64,000 nt of DNA from an endosymbiont of Acanthamoeba sp. UWC8 (GCF_000730245.1 NZ_CP004403.1:124001-188000), one strand, 5' to 3'. Positions 45,533-56,095 are shown, numbered from the stretch's first letter. Numbers and translations are program-made. The notes: generated by a model from the letters alone, not told the origin.

Positions 45533-47518
45533 ATGGGCTCTTCTTTAGGCGATTTTAATCTTTCACTTGCAATCAGATTTTTAAGTATGGATATGGTGGA
45601 GCAGGCCAAATCGGGACACCCCGGTATGCCTATGGGGATGGCGGATGTTGCAACCGTATTATATAAATATTTTTTAAAGTTTAATCCTAAAGATCCTGCT
45701 TGGGCTGATAGGGATAGGTTTATTCTTTCGGCGGGGCACGGATCGGCATTATTATATTCATTGTTATATTTAAATGGATACGAAGATATAAATGTTGAGC
45801 AACTTAAAAATTTTAGAAAACTCGGCTCTAAAACCGCAGGTCACCCTGAATATCATTTAGCTAAGGGTATTGAAACTTCTACCGGCCCTTTAGGGCAGGG
45901 CTTAGCTAACGGGGTAGGGATGGCGCTTGCCGAAAGAATGCTAAATGCCGAATTCGGTGATGAATTAGTAAGCCATAAAACCTATGTAATTGTCGGTGAC
46001 GGATGTTTAGCGGAAGGAATAAGCCAGGAAGCAATCTCAATTGCCGGGCATTTAAGATTAAAAAACATCATCGTTTTATTTGATGACAACGGTATTACAA
46101 TCGATGGCTCAACCAATCTTTCAACGTCAGATAACCATTTAAAACGTTTCGAAGCTTCCAATTGGAATGTAAAACAAATAGACGGTCATAATTACGATCA
46201 AATCAGACAAGCTTTAGAGATTGCACAAACCTCGGATAAGCCAATGTTTATAGCCTGTAAAACCAAAATCGGTTTCGGTTCTCCGACTAAGGAAGGTAAA
46301 TCCTCCGTGCACGGCTCACCCTTGGGAGCAGAAGAAATTGCCGCAATCAGAGAAAAGTTTAACTGGCAATCTCCGCCTTTCGTGATCCCTGAGAGAATTT
46401 TAAATGAATGGAGAAGTATTGCTGCGCGAAATCTTGATGAATACAACAGATGGAATAAAGAATTTAATAATAATAACAAAAAAGATAAGCTAAAAAGTTA
46501 CCTAAGCGGAGAGATTCCCCTATCATTCAAGCAAGGTTCGGAAGCTATAAAACGAAAATTATGCATTGAAGCGAATACCGATGAACCTAGCCGCAAATCC
46601 TCCGAACGCATAGTTGAATTAATGGCGGAGCATATAGAAAATATAAGAGGCGGATCTGCGGATTTAACTCCTTCAAATAACACAAAAGCGCGTAATCAAA
46701 GCTCTGTAACTCCCGGTGATTACAGCGGAAGGTATATCCACTATGGTATTAGAGAGCATGCAATGGCTGCAATGATGAACGGAATAGTGCTGCATGGAGG
46801 TTTTATACCGTATGGTGGGACTTTTCTGGCCTTTAGTGATTATTGTCGTCCTGCAATAAGGCTTTCCGCACTAATGGCTCTAAGGGTTATATACGTTATG
46901 ACTCATGATTCAATCGGGTTAGGGGAAGACGGGCCTACTCATCAACCGGTTGAGCATTTAGCTGCACTAAGGGCTATTCCTAATTTACTTGTCTTTAGGC
47001 CGTGTGACGTCATTGAAACCTTAGAATGTTGGGATATAGCTTTAAATCAACAAGGCACCCCTTCCGTGCTTGCTTTAAGCAGGCAGAATTTGCCGCAATT
47101 GAGAAAAGAATATTTTAAAGAGAATCACTCCGCATTAGGTGCTTATGTAATAAAGAAAGAAGAGAATGAATTAAAGGTAACTATATTTGCAAGTGGTTCA
47201 GAGGTAAGTTTAGCGCTTGTTGTTGCCGGAAAACTTGAAGAGGCGGGGAACGGAACAAGGGTGATATCCGTGCCGTGTATGGATTTATTTAAAATGCAGG
47301 ATAAGGAATATCAAGTTTCTCTCACATGTAATAATAGTTTAAAAGTTGCTATTGAAGCGGGTGTAGAGCAGGGATGGGAAAGGCTGATTGGTGCACACGG
47401 AATATTTATCGGCATGGAGAGCTTCGGTGAATCGGGGACGGCTGCGGAATTATTTAAACATTTCGGGTTTGATCCGGAAAATATTTTAAATAAAATAACT
47501 CCCTACTTAAAAAAATAA
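45533..47518 (+). CDS. tkt: Transketolase
   Basis: Transketolase moves two-carbon units among sugar phosphates in the non-oxidative pentose phosphate pathway. The 661 residues carry MVEQAKSGHPGMPMGMADV, FILSAGHGSALLYSLLY, STGPLGQGLANGVGMALAE, a thiamine-diphosphate-binding GDGCLAEGISQEA, GIREHAMAAMMNGI and MTHDSIGLGEDGPTHQPVEH. Length is normal. The initiator is the ATG at 45533, without an obvious Shine-Dalgarno sequence. Rickettsia proper lacks the pathway, so this argues for another Rickettsiales family. Confidence 0.97.
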   Translation: MGSSLGDFNLSLAIRFLSMDMVEQAKSGHPGMPMGMADVATVLYKYFLKFNPKDPAWADRDRFILSAGHGSALLYSLLYLNGYEDINVEQLKNFRKLGSKTAGHPEYHLAKGIETSTGPLGQGLANGVGMALAERMLNAEFGDELVSHKTYVIVGDGCLAEGISQEAISIAGHLRLKNIIVLFDDNGITIDGSTNLSTSDNHLKRFEASNWNVKQIDGHNYDQIRQALEIAQTSDKPMFIACKTKIGFGSPTKEGKSSVHGSPLGAEEIAAIREKFNWQSPPFVIPERILNEWRSIAARNLDEYNRWNKEFNNNNKKDKLKSYLSGEIPLSFKQGSEAIKRKLCIEANTDEPSRKSSERIVELMAEHIENIRGGSADLTPSNNTKARNQSSVTPGDYSGRYIHYGIREHAMAAMMNGIVLHGGFIPYGGTFLAFSDYCRPAIRLSALMALRVIYVMTHDSIGLGEDGPTHQPVEHLAALRAIPNLLVFRPCDVIETLECWDIALNQQGTPSVLALSRQNLPQLRKEYFKENHSALGAYVIKKEENELKVTIFASGSEVSLALVVAGKLEEAGNGTRVISVPCMDLFKMQDKEYQVSLTCNNSLKVAIEAGVEQGWERLIGAHGIFIGMESFGESGTAAELFKHFGFDPENILNKITPYLKK

Positions 47519-47590
47519 TTTTTCGGGGACTTCCTATAAATAAAGTTACCGCATATATTGAGGTCATATATATTTCTATTGATTAATAAT

Positions 47591-48250
47591 ATGACCCGAT
47601 TATCCGAATTATCAGCACTACTGATCTTATACTTTGTTATGCTTTATCCGGGCTTGACTTTAGCTTGTAATGGAAAATTTTTACACGACTTATCCATGGA
47701 AAACATGGTTTTTGAGCAAAAAACGGTGCTTACCTCAAAAGGTGAGGTAACGGGTAGTGAAGATTTATACAATGCTTTCACTTACAAGGGTAAATACTGT
47801 AATCATAATTCTGAAAAACTTTGGGATGAGGAATGTAAAGATGTTTCCTTTGAAATAGTGCATGGTAGCCGCTGGCGCGAGATAAAAGATTTTTATTTTA
47901 AGCTTAGAAAAATGCTTGAAGAAAACGATAAAGAAGCAATAGCCGATTCAATACTATATCCGTTGGAATTTTCAGTATTCCATGATTACCCTGATGCTTA
48001 TAGAGCTTTTCGGTTTAAGGATAAAAAAACATTCTTAAAATATTATAATAGGGTGTTTCCTAAAAAAATCAGAGATGATATTTTAAAAGACAGTTATAAA
48101 GACTTAATAGATATAGGGGTAACAGAATCTATTAACTTGATAAGTAATATCAGCTTTTATCTTAAATGCGCCGATATAAAAGAAGATGAAAAAACCTGTA
48201 AAGATTACAATATAGGAATTAAACGGGTTACTCATAGGTTTGACAAATAG
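47591..48250 (+). CDS. Putative secreted hypothetical protein
   Basis: No family recognised. From ATG 47591 the product has a signal peptide (LSALLILYFVMLYPGLTLAC, cleavage probably around Ala25) and a mature part of about 195 residues with cysteines spread as possible disulphides (ACNGKF, KYCNHN, DEECKDV, LKCADI, EKTCKDY). The open frame begins at a TTG (47558), but the ATG gives the cleaner signal sequence. It is flanked by tkt and addA on the same strand with wide gaps. A periplasmic or host-directed role is possible. Confidence 0.6.
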   Translation: MTRLSELSALLILYFVMLYPGLTLACNGKFLHDLSMENMVFEQKTVLTSKGEVTGSEDLYNAFTYKGKYCNHNSEKLWDEECKDVSFEIVHGSRWREIKDFYFKLRKMLEENDKEAIADSILYPLEFSVFHDYPDAYRAFRFKDKKTFLKYYNRVFPKKIRDDILKDSYKDLIDIGVTESINLISNISFYLKCADIKEDEKTCKDYNIGIKRVTHRFDK

Positions 48251-48434
48251 AAGAGTTAAAATATTTTTAGAGAACAAGTAATGGCGAATAGGACGACTGC
48301 TTGAAGTATCGAGTATCGTTTTTAAAGCTAAAAATATTTTTTGAGTCTAATTTAAACCTCAAAAATATAAAATTCATTTGCGCTTAAATTATTTATAAAT
48401 AATATACCTAAAATATTGTTTATAACTTTCCTTA

Positions 48435-51400
48435 ATGTTTGAGAGAATTGTTTCAGAAGTTGCTCTTAACCCGGAAGAAATTCAGGAGCTTGCTTCTGAT
48501 CCCGCATGTTCAGTTTATCTTTCCGCTTCCGCAGGTACAGGGAAAACCAAAGTTTTAACCGATAGGTATTTAAGGTTACTACTGGAAAATACCGAAGCAA
48601 AGAAAATATTATGCTTAACATTTACTAACGCTGCTGCCGCTGAAATGCGCCAAAGGATAATGCAGAAGCTACAGAATTGGTCACTATGTAGCCAGGAGGA
48701 GTTAGAAAACGAGCTATTGAAATTACAGGGGAGCAAATCCCCGAACTTAATACAAAAAGCAAGGAAACTACATAATTATTTTGCTGAAGAAATTGATAGT
48801 GTAAAAATTCAAACCATCCATTCTTTTTGTTTAGATATCTTAAAAAAATATTCTACATGTGAAAATTCATTTTATTCATATGAAATTATTGAAGACCAGG
48901 TAAAGAAAAAATTTATAAAAACTGCTTTTGAGCAAGCTTTTAACAGTAATGCAAGTAGTGATCACAATTTAAAATCCTCCATTGAGTTGTTAATCTCGTT
49001 TTATGACTATGATAGGTTGGAAGAATTGGTTCAAGCAATCCTAGCTCCTAGGGTCAAACTATTAAAATATTTATCAAAATTCAATGATGAAGAGCATCTG
49101 AAGCAGGGAATCTATCATAAGCATGAAGCGAGCCCTGAGCTATCCAGCCAAGAAATTTTGACAAAAGCAATGGAGCTTAGTAATCAGCTAATTTCTGATA
49201 AGATTTTAAATCTGCTTAGTGAAGAAGGTGAACAAATAGGTAAATCCATACGGCAAAATAAAGATACTTTTATAAGATATAAGAAATGTTTTTTAAAAGC
49301 GGATGGAGAAAGGTTCGTCAGATTGGTTAAAGCAAACTTTGCAAAGAAGTATCCTGATATTGTTGAGATTTTAACAAGAGAGCAGGAAAGAGTTTATGAT
49401 GTTGACCAAACATATAAAAAGTATATTTCTGCCGAGCTTTGCTTTTCACTTACTTTATTTTGTAAAAGAATACTTGAAATATATGAGGCATTAAAAGCAG
49501 AAGAACAGTTATTCGAGTATGATGATTTAATTATCAAGACTTTAGACTTACTGCAAAATTCTGAAAGTTCTTATTGGATTCTTTATAAGCTTGATATGGC
49601 AATAGATCATATTTTAGTCGATGAGGCACAGGATTTAAGTGAGATACAATGGGAATTAATAAAATCCGTTTCTGAAGAATTCTTTGCAGGGGAAGGCACA
49701 AAAGATTATGATAGAACGGTTTTTATAGTCGGAGATTTCAAACAATCGATATATAGCTTCCAAGGAGCAGACCCGAAAGAATTTGAAGCAGCCAGGGCTT
49801 ACTTTGAGGAAAGAGTAACTAATGCTTTAAAAGTTTGGAGAGAACTCAATATGAGCACTTCTTTCAGGACTACTGCTCCTATTCTCGGATTTATTGATAA
49901 TTTGTTAGGCGATAACCATGCCTTTATTCATAACTATACAAAACATATTCCTTTTCGAAACGGGAACGGCTATATCGGGATGTTGCCGTTAATAGAAAAA
50001 CCAAAAAACAAAGAATTAGAAGGTTGGCACTTACCTGAATACGAAGATGATATAAAGCATAATCAAAAGAAATTATTGGCTAAGCAAATTGTAACAAAAA
50101 TTGACGAATGGATTACAAGTAAACGTAAACTTTACGGACACTTAAGGGCAATAGAGCCAAAAGATATCATGATATTGGTCAGAAAAAGAAGTGAGCTTAT
50201 AGATTACTTAATTGCTGAGCTGAAAAAGCGTAAAATTCCAGTAGTTGAGCATGACCAATCCAATTTACAAGAAAATTTACTTATTCTGGATTTACTTTCA
50301 CTTATTAAGTTTATTAATTTGCAGTCTGATGATTATAACTTAGCTTGCTTACTTAAGTCTCCTATAATAGCTCTCAATGAAGAGCAGTTATTTGAAATAT
50401 GCCATGCAAGAGAAACATCAATATGGGAAAATTTAAAATTAAAAAACCAGGGAGTTTATAAATATTTAGAAAGCCTAAAAGATTCCTCATATGATTTAAG
50501 TATATTAGAGCTCATTAATAAGGTTTTATATATTGATGAGAAATATAAAGTTTTTATAGAAAGATATGAAGATGGAGCTAAAGACTTAATTAATATATTT
50601 ATTGAAGCGATAATAAAATTTGAGATCTCATCATTCAGCCTTTGTGCTTATCAGGGATTTGTGGAGTGGTTTAAAGATTATAAAGCTAAGTTCGGAAGCT
50701 TGGTTCACAATGATAAATTAAGAATAATGACAGTTCACGGCTCTAAAGGTTTACAAGCGCCGATTGTTATTATAGCTGATAGTGCTTCTTCTGAACAATC
50801 TCCGATTGAGAATGTATATTGGGATAAAAATGAAGATTTATATTTAAGTTGTTATAGTGAGTTTGATTGCGAAGTAATCAAGCTTGCAAAAGAGTTCTGC
50901 AATTCTAATCAGGAAAGAGAAAATTTAAGGTTATTATATGTAGCTTTAACCAGAGCGGAAGATGAGCTATATATCGCGGGATGGGAAAATAACCGGATAA
51001 AGGGAAGTTGGTATGATTTAATTTCTAAAAAGCATGATAGTAGTATTGAAGTTATATCGAGCTATGCTGAAGAGGAAGCAGAAATAAGAAGTAAAGATAA
51101 TTATAAAGAAGTTATATTAAGTAAAGCAATAAACTTAGAAAAGAAAAAAATAATACGGCCTTCATTGACCAAAAAGGTAAGTGTTAATCCGGCATTCATG
51201 GAAAGAGGAAAGGTAATTCATAAATTGCTTCATGAGCTTCCGCAAATTCCACAAGCAAGCTGGAATAATATTCTAGAATCCTTAGATGAATCAATCATAC
51301 AAGATATTACCTTAACTATAAAAGCATTTCCTGATATATTCTTTTCAACAAACTCAATTTCCGAACTTCCGATAGTGGGTGAATTGAACGGCTCACAGCT

Positions 51401-51617
51401 TAGCGCTCAAATTGATAAAATAATTTTTAAAGAAGACCTTATCCAAATAATTGATTTCAAAACTGATACTCGGCCTAATTTGAATGAGATTAAGGAAAAT
51501 TACATAATACAACTTAAGTTTTATAAGCAATTACTCCAAAAGAAATATAGACAAACTCCTATAAAAATTTATTTACTTTTTAGTAGTAATCAAGAGCTTA
51601 TAGAAATATTTAATTGA
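48435..51617 (+). CDS. addA: AddA-type helicase-nuclease (double-strand break repair)
   Basis: AddA is the UvrD-family helicase/nuclease subunit of AddAB, which resects DNA ends for RecA. The 1060 residues have Walker A SASAGTGKTKVLTDRY near 32-47, TFTNAAAAEMRQRI, ILVDEAQDLSEIQW, VGDFKQSIYSFQGADP, TVHGSKGLQAPIV and YVALTRAEDELYIAG. At the C-terminus, ERGKVIHKLLHELP and IIDFKTDTRP followed by YIIQLKFYKQLL form the RecB-like nuclease. The size fits alphaproteobacterial AddA. The addB partner, usually adjacent, is not within this window. Confidence 0.92.
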   Translation: MFERIVSEVALNPEEIQELASDPACSVYLSASAGTGKTKVLTDRYLRLLLENTEAKKILCLTFTNAAAAEMRQRIMQKLQNWSLCSQEELENELLKLQGSKSPNLIQKARKLHNYFAEEIDSVKIQTIHSFCLDILKKYSTCENSFYSYEIIEDQVKKKFIKTAFEQAFNSNASSDHNLKSSIELLISFYDYDRLEELVQAILAPRVKLLKYLSKFNDEEHLKQGIYHKHEASPELSSQEILTKAMELSNQLISDKILNLLSEEGEQIGKSIRQNKDTFIRYKKCFLKADGERFVRLVKANFAKKYPDIVEILTREQERVYDVDQTYKKYISAELCFSLTLFCKRILEIYEALKAEEQLFEYDDLIIKTLDLLQNSESSYWILYKLDMAIDHILVDEAQDLSEIQWELIKSVSEEFFAGEGTKDYDRTVFIVGDFKQSIYSFQGADPKEFEAARAYFEERVTNALKVWRELNMSTSFRTTAPILGFIDNLLGDNHAFIHNYTKHIPFRNGNGYIGMLPLIEKPKNKELEGWHLPEYEDDIKHNQKKLLAKQIVTKIDEWITSKRKLYGHLRAIEPKDIMILVRKRSELIDYLIAELKKRKIPVVEHDQSNLQENLLILDLLSLIKFINLQSDDYNLACLLKSPIIALNEEQLFEICHARETSIWENLKLKNQGVYKYLESLKDSSYDLSILELINKVLYIDEKYKVFIERYEDGAKDLINIFIEAIIKFEISSFSLCAYQGFVEWFKDYKAKFGSLVHNDKLRIMTVHGSKGLQAPIVIIADSASSEQSPIENVYWDKNEDLYLSCYSEFDCEVIKLAKEFCNSNQERENLRLLYVALTRAEDELYIAGWENNRIKGSWYDLISKKHDSSIEVISSYAEEEAEIRSKDNYKEVILSKAINLEKKKIIRPSLTKKVSVNPAFMERGKVIHKLLHELPQIPQASWNNILESLDESIIQDITLTIKAFPDIFFSTNSISELPIVGELNGSQLSAQIDKIIFKEDLIQIIDFKTDTRPNLNEIKENYIIQLKFYKQLLQKKYRQTPIKIYLLFSSNQELIEIFN

Positions 51618-51772
51618 AGACAAAAAATATGTACACATCTTATTTATATTAGATTAGACTAAATTTATAATAATTTGCTATATAGCTGGTAAATTATTTA
51701 TAGTTAGCAAGTAGCATATAAATTTTAAATCCAAGCAGGATAGAAAATTTAACCCTAACTGATAAGGTAAAT

Positions 51773-52645
51773 ATGGGTACACCTGAACTTAAGTGCATTG
51801 AGAATGTACCGGCTATTCTTCAGCAATCTGGAATAAGTTTAAAGCAAAAATATTTTAAAGAAATTATTGATATCAGTCCTGAGATCGGCTTTTTAAAAAT
51901 AAATATTGAAAAATGTTTGGCTGAAGGAGTTGTACTACACGTTTTAGAGCGAATCAAAGATAAATATCTCTTTAGCTTACATTCCAACAATCTTTTATTA
52001 AGCTCCAATCAAGGCACGTTAAATGACAAGCTCATTAAGCTTAAATTATTAACTGAAAAGTTTAAACCGCTAAATATCACCATGCGCGCAGCATGGTCGG
52101 TTCTAAAAGGAATTCCTGCAGTTGATTTTCTACCATTTCCTTACAATGAGAAAAATCTCAACATTATTAGTGATAATGTTATGAGGATTCAAGATTATTT
52201 ATCGCGGCAAATATTAATAGAAAACCCTATGAGTTATTTTGAATTCAAAGGAAATATCAGCGAGCCGGAATTTTTCATGAGATTGGTTGAAAGAACGGGG
52301 TGTAGCTTATTACTTGACCTTAATAATATATATGCAAATTCAATTAATCATAACTTCAATCCGAAAAACTATATTGATATTATTTCAGACAATATAATTA
52401 AAGAAATTCACATATCAGGGCATACTAAAGCCAAAGTAAACGGGAAGGAAAAAATCATTGATACATCCAACAATAAAATCAGCAAAGAAGTATGGGAGCT
52501 GTATTCTTATACTATTTTAGAAAAAGGGTGTATTCCGACATTAGTAAAATGGGACTATAATTTACCCGAATTTGGCGAGTTATTAGCAGAAGTAAATAAA
52601 TGTAATGAAATATTAAAATTGAATAGCTATAGAAATGCTGCTTAA
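51773..52645 (+). CDS. DUF692 / MNIO-family protein (BufB/MbnB-like), active site altered
   Basis: The 290-residue protein is a TIM-barrel of the DUF692 multinuclear non-haem iron oxidase family, whose members (MbnB, BufB) modify cysteines in peptide precursors. Conserved positions recognisable are His70 in FSLHSN, Glu150-Asn151 in IENPMS, Asp182/Asn184/Asn185 in LDLNNIYAN, His213 and His217 in EIHISGH. Two that I expect are changed: the His of the DTH segment is Ser232 (IIDTSNN), and the Glu of the IExD segment is Lys259 (VKWDYNLP). The next gene, a DUF2063 partner, overlaps it by 11 bp. Catalysis may be lost or altered. Confidence 0.8.
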   Translation: MGTPELKCIENVPAILQQSGISLKQKYFKEIIDISPEIGFLKINIEKCLAEGVVLHVLERIKDKYLFSLHSNNLLLSSNQGTLNDKLIKLKLLTEKFKPLNITMRAAWSVLKGIPAVDFLPFPYNEKNLNIISDNVMRIQDYLSRQILIENPMSYFEFKGNISEPEFFMRLVERTGCSLLLDLNNIYANSINHNFNPKNYIDIISDNIIKEIHISGHTKAKVNGKEKIIDTSNNKISKEVWELYSYTILEKGCIPTLVKWDYNLPEFGELLAEVNKCNEILKLNSYRNAA

Positions 52646-53381
52646 GTTACAAAAGCACTTTGAAAGATATATTATTACTAAGCAGGCCTCAAAGCTTATA
52701 TTAAAGCTGATTAGAAGTAGTGATCTTCCAAAAGAAGCCATGCTTGAAGTTTATCGGAACAATGTTTTCAGCAGGCTGATAAGTTCTTTAAGAGATATAT
52801 ATCCTTTAAGTAATAATGCTCTTGGAAACGAATTTTTTGAGCAGTTAGCTAAAGAGTTTATAAAAAAAGATTTAGCAATTCTAAGTTCAAATAATGAAAA
52901 CGGCAGAAATTTGGCGGATTTTCTTTTAAGTTATAATCATGTTCATAAAATTGATTATTTATCCGACCTTGCAAGGCTTGAATGGTTGGTGCATGAATCA
53001 AGCCTTGCCGCAGAAGATTATCCATTATTATTATGCATGTTGGACGGAATAAATGAAAATGATATCGATTTAGAACTGCGAGCTTCAGTTAGAATATTTT
53101 ATTTTGATTATCCTGTTGATAAAATTTATAATCAAAAAATTGACTTAAAAGAAATTAAAGAAACTGGTGAGAAGGTATATACTCTGGTGGTTAGAAACAA
53201 CTTTGAAATTGAGCTTTTTACACTTTCTGCTATTGAGTATCACTTCTTATTACTATTTATGCAAAAAGTTACCCTGGATATGATAATTATTGCATTACTG
53301 GAAAAGTTTAACACTACCGAAGATGAGGTGACGCAAATTCTGGAAAGGTTATTATCACTTGGTATTTTCAAAGTAAAATAG
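52635..53381 (+). CDS. DUF2063 (BufC/HvfC-like) partner protein
   Basis: The 248-residue product matches the DUF2063 partner of DUF692 enzymes: EAMLEVYRNNVFSRLISSLRDIYPL (split here at about residues 36-60), FFEQLAKEFI, and NLADFLLSYNHVHKIDYLSDLARLEWLVHES. In bufferin-type gene clusters this protein is thought to dock the precursor peptide. The C-terminal half is less conserved and ends in a possible winged-helix-like segment (LLEKFNTTEDEVTQILERLL). Start overlap with the DUF692 gene by 11 bp shows coupling. Confidence 0.8.
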   Translation: MLLKLQKHFERYIITKQASKLILKLIRSSDLPKEAMLEVYRNNVFSRLISSLRDIYPLSNNALGNEFFEQLAKEFIKKDLAILSSNNENGRNLADFLLSYNHVHKIDYLSDLARLEWLVHESSLAAEDYPLLLCMLDGINENDIDLELRASVRIFYFDYPVDKIYNQKIDLKEIKETGEKVYTLVVRNNFEIELFTLSAIEYHFLLLFMQKVTLDMIIIALLEKFNTTEDEVTQILERLLSLGIFKVK

Positions 53382-53458
53382 TCTTATAAATCTATAAACT
53401 TTAATTGAAAATAAAACTTATAGTGTTACATTTGCTCAAAAATTGCGGTTAAATATAA

Positions 53459-56041
53459 ATGCAAGTAAATCAGGTTAGAAAATCCTTCTTAGAATATTTT
53501 GAAAAAAATGACCATAAAATAATACCTTCTGGTTCGCTTGTACCTCGCAATGATCCGAGCTTGATGTTTACCAGTGCCGGCATGGTGCCATTTAAAAATT
53601 ATTTTACCGGTACTGAAGTTGCTATTAATAAGAGAGTAAGCACAGCACAAAAATGCGTACGTGCCGGCGGAAAACATAATGATCTGGAAAATGTGGGTTA
53701 CACAGCACGGCATCATACATTTTTTGAGATGTTGGGAAATTTTTCTTTCGGAGATTATTTTAAAGATGAAGCTATTTTACTAGCTTGGAATTATTTAACT
53801 AAAGAGGTCGGCTTAAATACGGATAAGCTTTATATTACAATCTATCATGATGATGAAGAAGCTTATAAAATTTGGAAAAAAATTACCGGCTTTTCTGATC
53901 AAAAGATAATCAGGATTGCTACCTCTGATAACTTTTGGTCAATGGGCGATACGGGGCCTTGTGGGCCTTGCTCGGAAATATTTTATGACCACGGCGATAA
54001 ATATTGGGGTGGGTTACCGGGAAGTGCGGAAGCGGACGGAGACAGATTTGTTGAAATTTGGAACTTAGTATTTATGCAATATGAGCAGTTAGCCGACGGC
54101 TCAAGGATTGCATTACCGAAACCGTGTATAGATACCGGTATGGGACTTGAGAGAATTTCAGCCGTATTGCAAGGCACTAATCATAATTATGAAACTGATT
54201 TGTTTAAAAGCTTAATCAAGGCTTCAGAGCAGATATCAGGTAATAATGAAAATATTACTTCACATCGGGTTATCGCCGATCATTTAAGATCAAGCGCTTT
54301 TCTTATCGCCGACGGCATTCTGCCATCAAACGAGGGTAGGGGATATGTTTTAAGAAGAATTATGCGGAGGGCTATGCGGCACATACATATATTAGGTGCT
54401 AAAGAGCCGTTAATGCATAAATTAGTGCATACTTTAGTAAATGAAATGGGAGAAGCTTATCCTGAACTAAAAAGAGCCGAAGCGGTAATTACTACAACTT
54501 TAAATCTTGAAGAACTTAAATTTAGAGAGACTTTAGACAGAGGATTAAAATTATTAAATACAAATATTGAAAATTTAAACGCAGGCGAAGAACTGAAAGG
54601 TGAAATAGCATTCAAACTTTATGATACTTACGGTTTTCCGCTTGATTTAACCAAGGATATTTTAAGATCTAAGCAAATCATGGTTGGCGAAGCCGGGTTT
54701 GAACAGGAAATGGAAGCACAGAGAAGTAGAGCAAGAGCCGCATGGGTAGGTTCGGGAGAAAAAGCAACCGATGAAGTTTGGTTCAATATCCATGAAACTT
54801 CAGGCGCTACCGAGTTTTTAGGTTATGCGTCGGATGAAGCTGAAGCTATTGTGAAAGCAATTATCGTTGACGGCAAACTTGTAGAACAAGCCTCGGGCGG
54901 AGAAGCAATTATAGTTTTAAATCAAACCCCGTTTTATGCCGAATCGGGTGGGCAGGTAGGAGATACCGGATTTATTGACCGGCATATGGTTACGGATACT
55001 AAAAAATATGCTTCTCATATTTTCGGCCATATTACCGTTCTCAGCGGAGAAGTTAAATGCGGCGATATTGTGCATGCTAAAATCGATGTTGAAAGAAGAG
55101 AAAGGATAAGGGCAAATCACTCCGCAACTCATTTGCTTCATAAGATTTTAAGGGAAAGTTTAGGCGAGCATGTCACGCAAAAGGGATCGCTTGTTACTGC
55201 GGAGAAATTGCGATTTGATTTTTCCCATGCACAGGCTTTAAATAAAGAGCAGATACGGAAAATTGAAAAAGAAGTGAACCGAATGGTTATTAAAAATCAC
55301 GAGGTGCTTACGGAGCTTTCTTCCATGGATAAAGCCATAGAAAAAGGTGCGATGGCACTTTTCGGTGAAAAGTACGGTGAGGAAGTAAGAACAATCGGCA
55401 TGGGGGAATCTCTGGAGTTATGCGGTGGAACCCACGTAGCGAGAACCGGAGATATCGGCTTATTTAAAGTTGTTTCCGAAGAAGCTATAGCTGCGGGAGT
55501 GAGAAGAATTGAGGCGGTTACGGCTTTAGATGCTTTGGAATATGTTACTTCCAAGGAAGAAATAATAAAAGATACTGCCGGTATGTTAAAATGCTCGGAA
55601 GGTGATATACATGCAAGGGTGGAATCGTTAATTGAAGAAAAGCGCAAAGCTGAAAAAGAAATTTCCTCACTGAGGATAACGCTCGCTTTATCATCTGAAG
55701 TTACCTCGGAAATGCTCGGGAACATTAACTTTACGGTTAAAAAGCTTATAAATATTGCACCTCAGGAATTAAAAAACATTGCACTTGAAGTTCAAAAGCA
55801 AGTAAAAGAGGGTGTTATACTGCTAACTACTATTTATGAAGAGAGAGTATCGATCATGGTATTGGTAAGCTTGGGTTTGCAGGCTAAATATAAAGCCGGA
55901 GATATCATTAAAGAGGTTTTAACTGCAATAGAAGGTAAAGGTGGAGGAAAAGCCGATATGGCTCAAGCCGGCGGAACTAGAATAAGCGGTATCGATCAGG
56001 CTATTGAGCAGGTAAGGAAGTTTATTTTACAATTAAAATAA
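53459..56041 (+). CDS. alaS: Alanyl-tRNA synthetase
   Basis: The 860-residue protein has all AlaRS parts: class II motif 1-2 region with FTSAGMVPFKNYFTG and RHHTFFEMLGNFSFGDYF, motif 3 in GMGLERISAVLQG, the editing domain with HSATHLLHKILRE and the metal-binding CGGTHV, and the C-terminal DHHA1 domain with GGGKADMAQAGG. Length is close to the bacterial norm. The ATG at 53459 follows bufC by 77 bp and lacks an evident Shine-Dalgarno sequence. Confidence 0.97.
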   Translation: MQVNQVRKSFLEYFEKNDHKIIPSGSLVPRNDPSLMFTSAGMVPFKNYFTGTEVAINKRVSTAQKCVRAGGKHNDLENVGYTARHHTFFEMLGNFSFGDYFKDEAILLAWNYLTKEVGLNTDKLYITIYHDDEEAYKIWKKITGFSDQKIIRIATSDNFWSMGDTGPCGPCSEIFYDHGDKYWGGLPGSAEADGDRFVEIWNLVFMQYEQLADGSRIALPKPCIDTGMGLERISAVLQGTNHNYETDLFKSLIKASEQISGNNENITSHRVIADHLRSSAFLIADGILPSNEGRGYVLRRIMRRAMRHIHILGAKEPLMHKLVHTLVNEMGEAYPELKRAEAVITTTLNLEELKFRETLDRGLKLLNTNIENLNAGEELKGEIAFKLYDTYGFPLDLTKDILRSKQIMVGEAGFEQEMEAQRSRARAAWVGSGEKATDEVWFNIHETSGATEFLGYASDEAEAIVKAIIVDGKLVEQASGGEAIIVLNQTPFYAESGGQVGDTGFIDRHMVTDTKKYASHIFGHITVLSGEVKCGDIVHAKIDVERRERIRANHSATHLLHKILRESLGEHVTQKGSLVTAEKLRFDFSHAQALNKEQIRKIEKEVNRMVIKNHEVLTELSSMDKAIEKGAMALFGEKYGEEVRTIGMGESLELCGGTHVARTGDIGLFKVVSEEAIAAGVRRIEAVTALDALEYVTSKEEIIKDTAGMLKCSEGDIHARVESLIEEKRKAEKEISSLRITLALSSEVTSEMLGNINFTVKKLINIAPQELKNIALEVQKQVKEGVILLTTIYEERVSIMVLVSLGLQAKYKAGDIIKEVLTAIEGKGGGKADMAQAGGTRISGIDQAIEQVRKFILQLK

Positions 56042-56095
56042 ACTAAATATATTCAAATAAATTTAATATATTTAAAATATTAAAATAGGATTTTT

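Noticed and set aside
48251-48434. A 13-base inverted AAAATATTTTTAG pair flanking about 50 bases, considered as a small RNA
   Set aside because: Arms are almost pure A/T in an A/T-rich genome and no promoter or terminator accompanies them.
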